Shown: positions 42,546 to 51,402 of the stretch, in pieces | Layout of the letters: the number at the start of each line of letters is the position of its first letter | Numbering within the stretch: position 1 is the first letter of the stretch | Assembly: GCF_040549525.1 (NCBI RefSeq) | Contig: NZ_JBEPTM010000002.1 | Location: 186,001-250,000, forward strand | Direction: 5' to 3' | Length of the DNA stretch: 64,000 bases | DNA from: Lacisediminihabitans sp040549525 | GTDB lineage: Bacteria > Actinomycetota > Actinomycetes > Actinomycetales > Microbacteriaceae | Translations under genes and position numbers: made by a program | The notes under the pieces: generated by a model | What the model was told of the DNA's origin: nothing | Databases searched by the model: none | The model's input: the letters and a program-made list of their open reading frames with translations, nothing else

Positions 42546-42944
42546 TTACCACACGTAGGCGAGGACTTCCCCACCCACGCCCTTCTTTGACGCCTGGCGA
42601 TCCGTGAGGAGGCCAGAGGAGGTCGAGAGGATCGCGACACCGAGGCCACCGAGAACGCGAGGGATCTCCGTGGACTTCGCGTAGACGCGGAGGCCCGGCT
42701 TCGAGACGCGCTTGATTCCAGCGATGGAGCGCTCACGGTTCGGGCCGTACTTGAGGTCGAGGGTCAGGGTCTTGCCGACGCGCGCGTCTTCGATCTTCCA
42801 TCCTCCGATGTAGCCCTCGGTCTTGAGGATCTCGGCGATGTGGGACTTGAGCTTGCTATTCGGCATGGACACGGTGTCGTGGTAGGCCGAGTTCGCGTTG
42901 CGCAGTCTGGTCAGCAGGTCTGCGACCGGATCTGTCATTGTCAT
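42546..42944 (-). CDS. rpsH: 30S ribosomal protein S8
   Basis: 132 residues. MTMTDPVADLLTRLRNANSA start and STSSGLLTDRQASKKGVGGE end are typical. In E. coli S8 represses the spc operon at an rplE-near site; no such site was sought here. The 75-bp gap before it, to rplE, is too small for rpsN, which is usually between them. Confidence 0.97.
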   Translation of the reverse strand: MTMTDPVADLLTRLRNANSAYHDTVSMPNSKLKSHIAEILKTEGYIGGWKIEDARVGKTLTLDLKYGPNRERSIAGIKRVSKPGLRVYAKSTEIPRVLGGLGVAILSTSSGLLTDRQASKKGVGGEVLAYVW

Positions 42945-43019
42945 GATGGTGGTGCCTTCCTCACCCGGTTTCGCCAGCTCTTACGGAACTGGCGACCTTG
43001 ATGATCGGTGGTGCATGGG

Positions 43020-43610
43020 TTAGACGGGAGTGTTCTCCGCGTTGCGGAACGGGAACCCGAGGGCCTTGAGCAGTGCGCGGCCCTCGTCGTCGGTCTTGGC
43101 CGTGGTGACGACGGTGATGTCGAAGCCGCGGACCCGATCGATGCGGTCCTGGTCGATCTCGTGGAACATGGACTGCTCCGTGAGGCCGAAGGTGTAGTTG
43201 CCGTTGCCATCGAACTGCTTGTCCGAGAGGCCGCGGAAGTCGCGGATGCGGGGAAGCGCGAGCGAGAGGAGACGGTCGAGGAACTCCCAGGCACGGTCAC
43301 CGCGGAGGGTGACGTGGGCGCCGATCGGCTGGCCCTCGCGGAGCTTGAACTGCGCGATGGACTTGCGGGCGGCGGTGACCTGCGGCTTCTGGCCGGTGAT
43401 CGCGGTGAGGTCCTTGACGGCCCCGTCGATGATCTTGCCGTCACGGGCAGCCTCACCGACGCCGGTGTTGACGACGATCTTCACGAGCCCGGGCACCTGG
43501 TGCACGTTCGTGAAGCCGAAGTCCTTCGCCAGCTGGGCAGAGATCTCGGTCTTGTACTTCTGCTTGAGACGCGGCTGGATTTTGCCAGCTGCAGTTGCAG
43601 TGTCAGTCAT
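43020..43610 (-). CDS. rplE: 50S ribosomal protein L5
   Basis: 196 residues. The L5 core starts with QPRLKQKYKTEISAQLAKDF and includes VVNTGVGEAARDGKIIDGAV and RGFDITVVTTAKTDDEGRAL. It binds 5S rRNA and contacts the P-site tRNA. One base is shared with rplX. Confidence 0.97.
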   Translation of the reverse strand: MTDTATAAGKIQPRLKQKYKTEISAQLAKDFGFTNVHQVPGLVKIVVNTGVGEAARDGKIIDGAVKDLTAITGQKPQVTAARKSIAQFKLREGQPIGAHVTLRGDRAWEFLDRLLSLALPRIRDFRGLSDKQFDGNGNYTFGLTEQSMFHEIDQDRIDRVRGFDITVVTTAKTDDEGRALLKALGFPFRNAENTPV

Positions 43611-44221
43611 TAGTCGGCGTCCTTCTCAGTTGCCTTGGTGGTCTTGGGTGCGGCCTTCGCCTTGGGAGCAGCAGCCTTGGGAGCAGCGGTCTTCGTGGCA
43701 GCGGCCTTCGCCTTGGGAGCGGCCTTGGCCTTTGGCTCAACGGCCTCGGTCGCCACGGGAGTCGTCGACTCCTCGTCGCTCACGATTCCGTCGGTGACCA
43801 CGAGCTCGTCGGCCTTGTCAGCCTTCTTGGTGTCGGCCTTCTTGGTGTCGGCCTTTTTGGCGGTCGCCTTCACGGGAGTGCGTCGCGAGTCCTTGAAGTA
43901 GCGCGTGCGGGTGGTCTTGCCCGAGGCATCCGTCTCCACCGTGAAGCCGACGCGAGCCGGCTGCTTGGTGTCGGGATTGACCAGCTGCACGTTCGACACG
44001 TGGATCGGCGCTTCACGCGTCTCGATGCCACCGGTCTTGGTGCCGCGGTCGCTCTGGCCCACGCGAACGTGCTTGGTGATGTAGTTGAGCCCCTCGACGA
44101 CTACGCGGTTCTTCTCCACGAGCACCTCGATGACACGACCCTGCTTGCCACGGTCGCCACCGCGAGCCTGGCTGCGGCCGCTGATGAGCTGGACGAGATC
44201 GCCCTTTTTGATGTTCGCCAT
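43610..44221 (-). CDS. rplX: 50S ribosomal protein L24 with long Lys/Ala-rich tail
   Basis: 203 residues; the L24 core ends near 118 (MANIKKGDLVQLISGRSQAR to FKDSRRTPVK). The remaining 85 residues are low-complexity, with a perfect short repeat KKADTKKADTKKAD near 121-134 and later APKAKAAPK-type units. The tail is in frame with a stop at 43610 shared with rplE. L24 is an assembly initiator; the tail is presumably disordered and surface-exposed. Confidence 0.95.
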   Translation of the reverse strand: MANIKKGDLVQLISGRSQARGGDRGKQGRVIEVLVEKNRVVVEGLNYITKHVRVGQSDRGTKTGGIETREAPIHVSNVQLVNPDTKQPARVGFTVETDASGKTTRTRYFKDSRRTPVKATAKKADTKKADTKKADKADELVVTDGIVSDEESTTPVATEAVEPKAKAAPKAKAAATKTAAPKAAAPKAKAAPKTTKATEKDAD

Positions 44222-44223
44222 GG

Positions 44224-44592
44224 TTACAAGACCTCCGGTGCGAGCGAGATGATCTTCATGAACTTCTTGTCGCGGAGTTCGCGACCGACCGGTCCGAAGA
44301 TTCGAGTGCCACGAGGGTCGCCGTCTGCCTTGAGGATGACGGCGGCGTTCTCGTCGAACTTGATGTACGAGCCGTCGGGGCGACGGGTCTCTTTCTTGGT
44401 GCGCACGATGACTGCCTTGACGACGTCACCCTTCTTGACGTTGCCGCCAGGGATCGCATCCTTGACCGTGGCGACGATGACGTCGCCGAGGCCGGCGTAA
44501 CGACGGCCGGAGCCACCGAGTACGCGAATCGTGAGCAGCTCCTTGGCACCGGTGTTATCGGCGACCTTGAGCCTGGATTCCTGCTGAAGCAT
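44224..44592 (-). CDS. rplN: 50S ribosomal protein L14
   Basis: 122 residues, exactly the usual length: MLQQESRLKVADNTGAKELL start and VGRELRDKKFMKIISLAPEV end. It contacts the small subunit. Two bases separate it from rplX. Confidence 0.97.
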   Translation of the reverse strand: MLQQESRLKVADNTGAKELLTIRVLGGSGRRYAGLGDVIVATVKDAIPGGNVKKGDVVKAVIVRTKKETRRPDGSYIKFDENAAVILKADGDPRGTRIFGPVGRELRDKKFMKIISLAPEVL

Positions 44593-44624
44593 TTAGGTGT
44601 CCTTATACGAAGTAAGCGCGAGGC

Positions 44625-44921
44625 CTACTTGGCCTTCTCGAGGATCTCGACCAGGCGCCAGTGCTTGGTGGCACTGAGCGGACGGGTCTCGCTGATGATG
44701 ACGAGGTCGCCGATACCGGCCGCGTTGGCCTCATCGTGCGCCTTGACCTTGGAGGTGCGGCGGATGACCTTGCCGTAGAGGGGGTGCTTTACGCGGTCCT
44801 CGACCTCGACGACGATGGTCTTGTCCATCTTGTCGCTCGTGACATAGCCACGACGGGTCTTGCGATATCCGCGGTCCGCAGCCGTCTCTTGCGGCTCGGT
44901 GCTCTTGGTCTCGGTAGCCAT
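44625..44921 (-). CDS. rpsQ: 30S ribosomal protein S17
   Basis: 98 residues. KTRRGYVTSDKMDKTIVVEV marks the S17 OB fold after a 20-residue lead. One base is shared with rpmC. It is a primary 16S-binding protein. Confidence 0.97.
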   Translation of the reverse strand: MATETKSTEPQETAADRGYRKTRRGYVTSDKMDKTIVVEVEDRVKHPLYGKVIRRTSKVKAHDEANAAGIGDLVIISETRPLSATKHWRLVEILEKAK

Positions 44922-45243
44922 TACTTCTTCTCCTCAGCCGACTCGGGGGTCGCTTCCGCAACATCCGCAGTCTTCTTGGTCTTCTTGGCGGCAGCCTTCG
45001 GGGCTACCTCGACCGGAGCGGGAGTCGCACGGATGCCCAGCTCGCGCTCACGGATGACCGTGTAGATGCGAGCGATGTCGCGCTTGACAGCGCGAAGGCG
45101 ACCGTGGCTTTCCAGCTGGCCGGTGGCCGACTGGAAGCGCAGGTTGAACAGCTCTTCCTTGGCCTTCTTGAGTTCGTCGACGAGTCGCTCGTCTTCGAAG
45201 GTGTCGAGCTCGTCTGGAGCGAGCTCTTTGGAACCGATCGCCA

Positions 45244-45244
<1 letters not shown>
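44921..45244 (-). CDS. rpmC: 50S ribosomal protein L29
   Basis: 107 residues. The L29 core (LVDELKKAKEELFNLRFQSA) is followed by a tail of about 35 Ala/Lys/Glu residues (VAPKAAAKKTKKTADVAEAT) not found in most bacteria. It lies near the exit tunnel and shares single bases with rplP and rpsQ. Confidence 0.96.
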
Positions 45245-45663
<419 letters not shown>

Positions 45664-45667
45664 GGCT

Positions 45668-46477
45668 CTAGGCCTCCACTGCTACGGCTGCCGGAGCAGC
45701 GTCTGCCTTCGGAGCGGCCGTGGCTGCCGGGGCAGCTCCACGACGCGGTCCGCTGTCGCGGGCACCATCACGACGGTCATCGCGGCGCTCTGGGCGCGTT
45801 GACTTGGCGTTGGCCTGCTCGCGAGCGAGCTCCTTGTTGGTGATGTCGCCCTTGTAGATCCAGACCTTCACGCCGATGCGGCCGAAGGTGGTCTTGGCCT
45901 CGTAGAAGCCGTAGTCGATGTTCGCGCGCAGCGTGTGCAGCGGAACGCGACCCTCGCGGTAGAACTCGGAGCGGCTCATTTCCGCACCACCGAGACGACC
46001 GGAGACCTGGATTCGAACACCCTTGACCGTCGGAGTGCGCTGGGCACCCTGGAGTCCCTTGCGCATGGCACGACGGAACGCGACGCGGGCGCTGAGCTGC
46101 TCCGCGATCCCCTGTGCGACGAGCTGGGCCTCGGCCTCGGGGTTCTTGACCTCGAGGATGTTGAGCTGGATCTGCTTGCCCGAGAGCTTTTCGAGGTCGG
46201 TGCGAATGCGCTCCGCCTCGGCGCCACGACGACCGATCACGATGCCCGGACGGGCGGTGTGGATGTCGACGCGAACGCGGTCACGGGTGCGCTCGATCTC
46301 GATGCGCGCCACTCCGGCACGGTCGAGCGAGGTCTTGAGCAGGTTGCGGATCTTGATGTCTTCTGCGACGAAGTCGCTGTAGCGCTGTCCGACCTTGGTG
46401 CTGTCCGAGAACCACCGCGACACATGGTCGGTGGTGATTCCCAGGCGGAACCCGTAGGGGTTTACTTTCTGTCCCAT
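45668..46477 (-). CDS. rpsC: 30S ribosomal protein S3
   Basis: 269 residues. MGQKVNPYGFRLGITTDHVS start, KH domain with VIGRRGAEAERIRTDLEKLS, and C-terminal domain to about 212. A tail of about 55 residues, Arg/Asp- then Ala/Pro-rich, follows. S3 forms part of the mRNA entry helicase. Shares one base with rplV. Confidence 0.96.
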   Translation of the reverse strand: MGQKVNPYGFRLGITTDHVSRWFSDSTKVGQRYSDFVAEDIKIRNLLKTSLDRAGVARIEIERTRDRVRVDIHTARPGIVIGRRGAEAERIRTDLEKLSGKQIQLNILEVKNPEAEAQLVAQGIAEQLSARVAFRRAMRKGLQGAQRTPTVKGVRIQVSGRLGGAEMSRSEFYREGRVPLHTLRANIDYGFYEAKTTFGRIGVKVWIYKGDITNKELAREQANAKSTRPERRDDRRDGARDSGPRRGAAPAATAAPKADAAPAAVAVEA

Positions 46478-46890
46478 TACTTCTTCCCTGCCTTCGCAGT
46501 CGATGGACGCTGGGAAGCCACAACAGCGGTCTCGTTCTCGTCCGGCGTTGCCAGGACGATCGTGATGTGGCTGGTGCGCTTCAGGATCTGGAATGCGCGT
46601 CCCTGGGCACGAGGCTGGAAGCGCTTGAGGGTCGTTCCCTCGTCGACATACGCCGACGAGACGAACAGATCCTGCTCATCCAGGTAGCTGTTGCTTGCAT
46701 CGGCCTTGACCCGGGCGTTGGCGATAGCCGACTCCACGAGCTTGTAGACCGGGGTGCTGGCTCCCTGAGGCGCGAACTTCAGGATGGCCAGGGCCTCATG
46801 TGCCTGCTTGCCGCGGATCATGTTGACGACACGACGAGCCTTTGTGGCGGTGACGCGAATGTGCTTCACGCGAGCGATGGATTCAACCAT
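46477..46890 (-). CDS. rplV: 50S ribosomal protein L22
   Basis: 137 residues. IRVTATKARRVVNMIRGKQA and RFQPRAQGRAFQILKRTSHI are typical; the loop between lines the exit tunnel and, in other bacteria, is where some macrolide changes occur. No insertion is seen. The C-terminal 25 residues are a variable tail. Confidence 0.96.
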   Translation of the reverse strand: MVESIARVKHIRVTATKARRVVNMIRGKQAHEALAILKFAPQGASTPVYKLVESAIANARVKADASNSYLDEQDLFVSSAYVDEGTTLKRFQPRAQGRAFQILKRTSHITIVLATPDENETAVVASQRPSTAKAGKK

Positions 46891-46915
46891 TTCTCTTTAC
46901 CTTTCCGTCCCCGCG

Positions 46916-47197
46916 TTAGCGGCGACGACCCTTCTTGTCGTCCTTCTCGTGTCCACGGAAGGTGCGGGTGGGAGCAAACTCTCCGAGCTTGTGCCCAACC
47001 ATCGTCTCGGTGATGAACACCGGGATGTGCTTGCGGCCGTCGTGCACTGCGATGGTGTGTCCCAGGAAAGACGGGATGATCATCGAGCGACGCGACCAGG
47101 TCTTGATAACGCTCTTGCTGCTGGCTTCGTTCGCCTTGGCCACCTTGCGAAACAGGTGGTCGTCGACGAAGGGGCCCTTTTTAAGACTGCGTGGCAT
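46916..47197 (-). CDS. rpsS: 30S ribosomal protein S19
   Basis: 93 residues, normal. MPRSLKKGPFVDDHLFRKVA start and GHKLGEFAPTRTFRGHEKDD end. It pairs with S13 at the head. 12 bp after rplB and 25 bp before rplV. Confidence 0.97.
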   Translation of the reverse strand: MPRSLKKGPFVDDHLFRKVAKANEASSKSVIKTWSRRSMIIPSFLGHTIAVHDGRKHIPVFITETMVGHKLGEFAPTRTFRGHEKDDKKGRRR

Positions 47198-47209
47198 CCT
47201 TTACAACTC

Positions 47210-48049
47210 CTACTTGCGCTTCTTGCCGACATTGCGGCGGCGAACGATGAGCTTGTCGCTCTCTTTGTTGATGTGGCGGGTGCGGCCCTCTTTCTGGCCC
47301 CACGGGCTGACCGGGTGGCGTCCACCGGAGGTCTTGCCCTCTCCACCACCATGTGGGTGGTCGACCGGGTTCATGGCGACTCCACGCACGGTCGGGCGAA
47401 CGCCCTTCCAGCGCATACGGCCGGCCTTTCCCCAGTTGATGTTCGACTGCTCGGCGTTGCCGACCTCGCCGATCGTGGCGCGGCAGCGCGCGTCGACGTT
47501 GCGGATCTCACCGGACGGCAGGCGGAGCTGCGCGTACGGGCCGTCCTTGGCGACGAGACGAACCGATGCTCCGGCAGAGCGAGCCATCTTGGCTCCCCCG
47601 CCCGGCTTCAGCTCGATCGCGTGGATGACGGTACCGACCGGGATGTTGCGCAGCGGCAGGTTGTTACCCGGCTTGATGTCTGCGCCGGCGCCCGACTCGA
47701 TGATGTCGCCCTGGTTGAGCTTGTTCGGAGCGATGATGTAGCGCTTCGAGCCATCCACGAAATGAAGCAGCGCAATGCGCGCCGTGCGGTTCGGGTCGTA
47801 CTCGATCTCGGCGACACGGGCGTTGACGCCGTCCTTGTCGTTGCGCTTGAAGTCGATCACGCGGTACTGGCGCTTGTGGCCACCACCGATGTGACGGGTC
47901 GTGATGCGACCGGCGTTGTTACGGCCACCGGTCTTGGGCAGCGGGCGAAGAAGCGACTTCTCCGGGGTCGAACGCGTGATCTCGGCAAAGTCTGCAACCG
48001 AGGAACCGCGACGACCGGGAGTTGTGGGCTTGTACTTACGAATAGCCAT
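47210..48049 (-). CDS. rplB: 50S ribosomal protein L2
   Basis: 279 residues, normal length. MAIRKYKPTTPGRRGSSVAD start, MNPVDHPHGGGEGKTSGGRH near 225-245 containing the peptidyl-transferase-associated histidine. 19 bp after rplW. Confidence 0.97.
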   Translation of the reverse strand: MAIRKYKPTTPGRRGSSVADFAEITRSTPEKSLLRPLPKTGGRNNAGRITTRHIGGGHKRQYRVIDFKRNDKDGVNARVAEIEYDPNRTARIALLHFVDGSKRYIIAPNKLNQGDIIESGAGADIKPGNNLPLRNIPVGTVIHAIELKPGGGAKMARSAGASVRLVAKDGPYAQLRLPSGEIRNVDARCRATIGEVGNAEQSNINWGKAGRMRWKGVRPTVRGVAMNPVDHPHGGGEGKTSGGRHPVSPWGQKEGRTRHINKESDKLIVRRRNVGKKRK

Positions 48050-48068
48050 TGTTTTCTCTCCTCAGTCC

Positions 48069-48371
48069 CTAGCCGACAGCCGTGAAGATGTCGATGGAAC
48101 CGGACTTGAGGGTCACGATCGCGCGCTTGGTGTCCTTGCGCTTGCCGAGACCGAACTTGGTACGGCGGGTCTTGCCCTTTTTGTTCAGGGTGTTGATCGA
48201 CGCAACCTCGACGCTGAAGATCTTCTCGATCGCCAGCTTGATCTCGGTCTTGTTCGACCGCGGGTCGACGATGAAGGTGTACTTGCCCTGGTCGATCAGG
48301 CTGTAGCTCTTCTCCGAGACGACCGGCGACAGGATGACGTCGCGGGGGTCCTTCTGGGTCGCGATGCTCAT
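48069..48371 (-). CDS. rplW: 50S ribosomal protein L23
   Basis: 100 residues. DPRDVILSPVVSEKSYSLID and the loop NKKGKTRRTKFGLGKRKDTK are typical. It docks trigger factor and SRP at the tunnel exit. Overlaps rplD by 4 bp. Confidence 0.97.
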   Translation of the reverse strand: MSIATQKDPRDVILSPVVSEKSYSLIDQGKYTFIVDPRSNKTEIKLAIEKIFSVEVASINTLNKKGKTRRTKFGLGKRKDTKRAIVTLKSGSIDIFTAVG

Positions 48372-49099
48372 GCGGATGCCTTCTCTCTCCGTGCCGCTGC
48401 ACGCTCAGGGCTGACGCGCTTCTTGCTGACCGGTGCGTCGTCTTCGGTGGTCTCGACCTTGGCGGTCTTGACCGGTCCGGCGACGAAACCGTCGAAGGCG
48501 CTCTTGGTGAACACGATGTCGTCGCTCACGACGACGTCGTAGGCGTTGAGCTGGTCCCAGGTGAGCACGTGCACGCCGGGGATGTTTCGGACGCTCTTCT
48601 GGCTGATCAGGTCGTCGCGCTCGATGACGATGAGCACGTGGCTCGAGGTGGCGATGCTCGCCAGCAGCGCGACGATGGTCTTGGTCGATGGCACGTCTCC
48701 GACGGAGAGCGAGTCGACGACGTGGATGCGTCCGCCGCGGGCACGGTCCGAGAGGGCGCCGCGCAGTGCTGCCGCGATCATCTTCTTGGGGGTGCGCTGC
48801 GCGTAGTCGCGAGGGTGGGGTCCGTGGACGATTCCACCGCCGGTCATCTGGGGAGCACGGATCGATCCCTGGCGGGCACGACCGGTTCCCTTCTGCTTGA
48901 ACGGCTTGCGACCGGCACCGGACACCTCACCACGACGGAGCGTGTTGTGCGTGCCCTGACGGGCCGCGGCGCGCTGGGCGACGACGACCTGGTGGATGAG
49001 CGGGACGTTGGTCTGCACGTCGAAGGTCTCGGCGGGGAGGTCGACGGAGCCGACCTTCTTTCCCTTGGAGTCGATGACGTCGAGCGTGTTGTCGGCCAT
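48368..49099 (-). CDS. rplD: 50S ribosomal protein L4
   Basis: 243 residues. The RNA-binding loop ARQGTHNTLRRGEVSGAGRK and GTGRARQGSIRAPQMTGGGI are typical. In E. coli L4 represses the S10 operon; whether this holds here is unknown. A tail of about 30 charged residues ends the protein. Four bases from rplC. Confidence 0.97.
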   Translation of the reverse strand: MADNTLDVIDSKGKKVGSVDLPAETFDVQTNVPLIHQVVVAQRAAARQGTHNTLRRGEVSGAGRKPFKQKGTGRARQGSIRAPQMTGGGIVHGPHPRDYAQRTPKKMIAAALRGALSDRARGGRIHVVDSLSVGDVPSTKTIVALLASIATSSHVLIVIERDDLISQKSVRNIPGVHVLTWDQLNAYDVVVSDDIVFTKSAFDGFVAGPVKTAKVETTEDDAPVSKKRVSPERAAARREKASA

Positions 49100-49103
49100 G
49101 GCC

Positions 49104-49754
49104 TTACGCTCCCTTCACTGCGTTGCGGACGAAGACGATGCGGCCCTTGGCGCCGGGAACGGCACCCTTGACCAGGATCAGGTTCTTCTCGAGGTCGACC
49201 GAGTGCACGATGAGGTTCATCGCGGTGACGCGGTCACCACCCATGCGGCCGGCCATGCGCATTCCCTTGAACACGCGAGAAGGCGTGGAGGATGCACCGA
49301 TCGAGCCGGGCTTGCGGTGGTTGCGGTGAGAACCGTGAGAGGACGAGACGCCCTTGAAGTTGTGACGCTTCATGACTCCGGCGAAGCCCTTGCCCTTGGA
49401 GGTGCCGACGACGTCGACCTTCTGGCCGGCCTCGAAGATGTCGACCGCGATCTCCTGGCCGAGCGTGTACTCGGCGGCATCCGCGGTGCGAACCTCGGTG
49501 AGGTGACGGCGAGGCGTGACGCCCGCCTTGTCGAAGTGACCGGACGCCGGCTTGTTCACCTTGCGGGGGTCGATCTGGCCGTAGGCGATCTGCACGGCGA
49601 GGTAGCCGTCGACCTCCTCTGAGCGCAGCTGGGTCACGACGTTGGGAGTGATCTCCACGACGGTGACGGGGATGAGCTTGTTGTTCGCATCCCAGACCTG
49701 GGTCATGCCGAGCTTCTTGCCCAGCAGTCCCTTGCTTGTCTTAGTAGTAGCCAT
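49104..49754 (-). CDS. rplC: 50S ribosomal protein L3
   Basis: 216 residues. Start KTSKGLLGKKLGMTQVWDAN and SHGSHRNHRKPGSIGASSTP (the PTC-reaching loop) are typical. Early assembly protein. 8 bp after rpsJ. Confidence 0.97.
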   Translation of the reverse strand: MATTKTSKGLLGKKLGMTQVWDANNKLIPVTVVEITPNVVTQLRSEEVDGYLAVQIAYGQIDPRKVNKPASGHFDKAGVTPRRHLTEVRTADAAEYTLGQEIAVDIFEAGQKVDVVGTSKGKGFAGVMKRHNFKGVSSSHGSHRNHRKPGSIGASSTPSRVFKGMRMAGRMGGDRVTAMNLIVHSVDLEKNLILVKGAVPGAKGRIVFVRNAVKGA

Positions 49755-49762
49755 GATTCGTC

Positions 49763-50071
49763 CTACAGCTTGATCTCGATGTTGACGTCGGCGGGGAGGT
49801 CGAGTCGCATGAGCGAGTCGACGGCCTTCGGCGTCGGGTCGATGATGTCGATGAGGCGCTTGTGGGTGCGCTTCTCGAAGTGCTCGCGGCTGTCCTTGTA
49901 CTTATGAGGGGAACGGATCACGACGATCACGTTCTTCTCGGTAGGAAGGGGCACCGGGCCGACGACAGTAGCACCGGCACGGGTGACCGTGTCGACGATC
50001 TTGCGCGCCGAGCTGTCGATGACCTCGTGGTCATACGACTTAAGTCGGATGCGGATCTTTTGTCCCGCCAT
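49763..50071 (-). CDS. rpsJ: 30S ribosomal protein S10
   Basis: 102 residues, normal length. MAGQKIRIRLKSYDHEVIDS start; loop with VVGPVPLPTEKNVIVVIRSP. It also pairs with NusB in antitermination. First gene of the S10 operon, with ribosome site AAAGAGAG upstream of the ATG. Confidence 0.97.
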   Translation of the reverse strand: MAGQKIRIRLKSYDHEVIDSSARKIVDTVTRAGATVVGPVPLPTEKNVIVVIRSPHKYKDSREHFEKRTHKRLIDIIDPTPKAVDSLMRLDLPADVNIEIKL

Positions 50072-50497
50072 GTGTGACTCACTCTCTTTAATGCATCTTG
50101 GCTTCGCGACACGCGCTCGGCTATTGGATGCTCGGTTTGCTCAGTCCGCGCCCTTGGGAGGCCCGGTGCTGTCGCACCACTGTTTTTGTGTCAATGAATA
50201 CTTGAGTCCGGTTGTAGCTTGGACTGCGTCGACCCCCGCGCCCGGGCGTGTTGCCCGCGCACCGAACATGGTTGTGACCACATCCAGGGGATTCGATTAA
50301 GTCGTGTTCTGCTACCCGCGGCCCAGATGATGACGCTGGATCATGACGATCCGGTCTCGCATCTGTGCACTGCCTGGCAGTGATCCCGGCGCAAAGCCGG
50401 TTTTGTTGAACTAGGAGAGTCTGCCACAGATTTGCCAGTGTCTGCAACCCGGGCGTGTCATGCTGCGGCGTGTCGCCCCCGCCCCGGAATTACCGAC
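50072..50497 (-). promoter_or_regulatory. S10 operon leader, 426 bp without a gene
   Basis: No plausible gene. A putative promoter on the minus strand is at 50418-50447: TTGCAG, 18 bp, CAGACT, giving a leader of about 340 bases. Several GC hairpins are possible (for example GGCTTTGCGCCG near 50390-50405), but no known leader class was recognised. Confidence 0.45.
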
Positions 50498-51184
50498 TCA
50501 GAGGGAGCGGCGATCCGCCGTGACGAGAGTGATCGTTCCGGCGGTGAAGATGATCGTGCCGGCGAGCAACGCGAGGGCACCGCCGGCCAACTGCACGCAC
50601 ACGGCGCCGATGGCCGCGCCCGCTCCCATGGCGACCACCGCGGCGAGGCGCGGGAACCAGTTCTTGCTGGATCCGCCGGCCAATCTGCTGTCCCGAGCGA
50701 GGTTGGCGAGGGTATTCGTGACGACGATCGTGGTGACATCCGAGTTGCCGATCGGCTTGACGGCGGAGACCTGGGCACCCATGACCACGGCGAGAAGGGC
50801 GGTCACCACGAGGAGCGCCGGGTGGCTGAGGTCATGGACCAGCAGCCAATAGATCGCGAGGGCGATCATCAGCGCCGCTCCCCCGATCAACACCCCTCGG
50901 CTCGAGCGCGGGAGTCCCTTTGGTGCAGATTGGCCGACGATCCGTCCACCCAGAATCGATCCGAGCACGAAGCCGAGGAGCGCGATGATGTTGTTGAGCA
51001 GCAGCGATTTGCCCGCTCCGACGAGGCTGAAGCCGATGAAGAGCACGTTACCGGTCATGTTGCCGGTGAACACCTTGTCGAGGGCGAGGTAGCTCACCGC
51101 ATCGATGCACCCGGTGGATGCGGTCAGCAGCAGCAGGCCGGTGACGAAGTGATGGCCGACGGGGAGAAGTGGGGGGCGTGCCAT
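50498..51184 (-). CDS. DUF1275 (YoaK-like) membrane protein
   Basis: 228 residues with six hydrophobic segments. The start HHFVTGLLLLTASTGCIDAV and VFTGNMTGNVLFIGFSL are the diagnostic parts of DUF1275. Function is unknown; some members are linked to stress or small molecule transport only by context. The gene lies alone between the antitoxin-like fragment and the S10 operon leader. Confidence 0.88.
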   Translation of the reverse strand: MARPPLLPVGHHFVTGLLLLTASTGCIDAVSYLALDKVFTGNMTGNVLFIGFSLVGAGKSLLLNNIIALLGFVLGSILGGRIVGQSAPKGLPRSSRGVLIGGAALMIALAIYWLLVHDLSHPALLVVTALLAVVMGAQVSAVKPIGNSDVTTIVVTNTLANLARDSRLAGGSSKNWFPRLAAVVAMGAGAAIGAVCVQLAGGALALLAGTIIFTAGTITLVTADRRSL

Positions 51185-51225
51185 TCCCCTAACGGTAGTG
51201 GAATCGGGCGCCCCCCTATTGCCGT

Positions 51226-51369
51226 CTATTCGGTGCCGACTGCTGTGTCTGCGCTATCGCGGGCGCTATCGATCTGCTCTTCGAACTTCCCGCCGGTGAT
51301 CTTGTTGGCGCCCTCGAGTCCCCGGCGTATCTCCTCTGATCCCGTGCCGCCCGGTCCGGTCGGCGACAC
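51226..51369 (-). CDS. Short Rv0909-type antitoxin-like ORF, probably truncated
   Basis: 47 codons from GTG at 51369 to TAG at 51226. The C-terminal part reads GLEGANKITGGKFEEQIDSA and ends TAVGTE, like the C-terminus of the small MT0933/Rv0909-type antitoxins, whose full length is about 60-90. An in-frame stop at 51381 prevents a longer N-terminus, and the topoisomerase ends at 51403. It may be a remnant of a longer gene cut at the 5' side. No toxin gene is adjacent. The start has no convincing ribosome site. Confidence 0.4.
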   Translation of the reverse strand: MSPTGPGGTGSEEIRRGLEGANKITGGKFEEQIDSARDSADTAVGTE

Positions 51370-51402
51370 CGGCGTGCCCTACTCCCCTTGAGCCCTAAAG
51401 GA

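Noticed and set aside
50072..50497. tRNA or structured RNA gene before rpsJ
   Set aside because: No cloverleaf or TpsiC box found; hairpins are short and of no known class.
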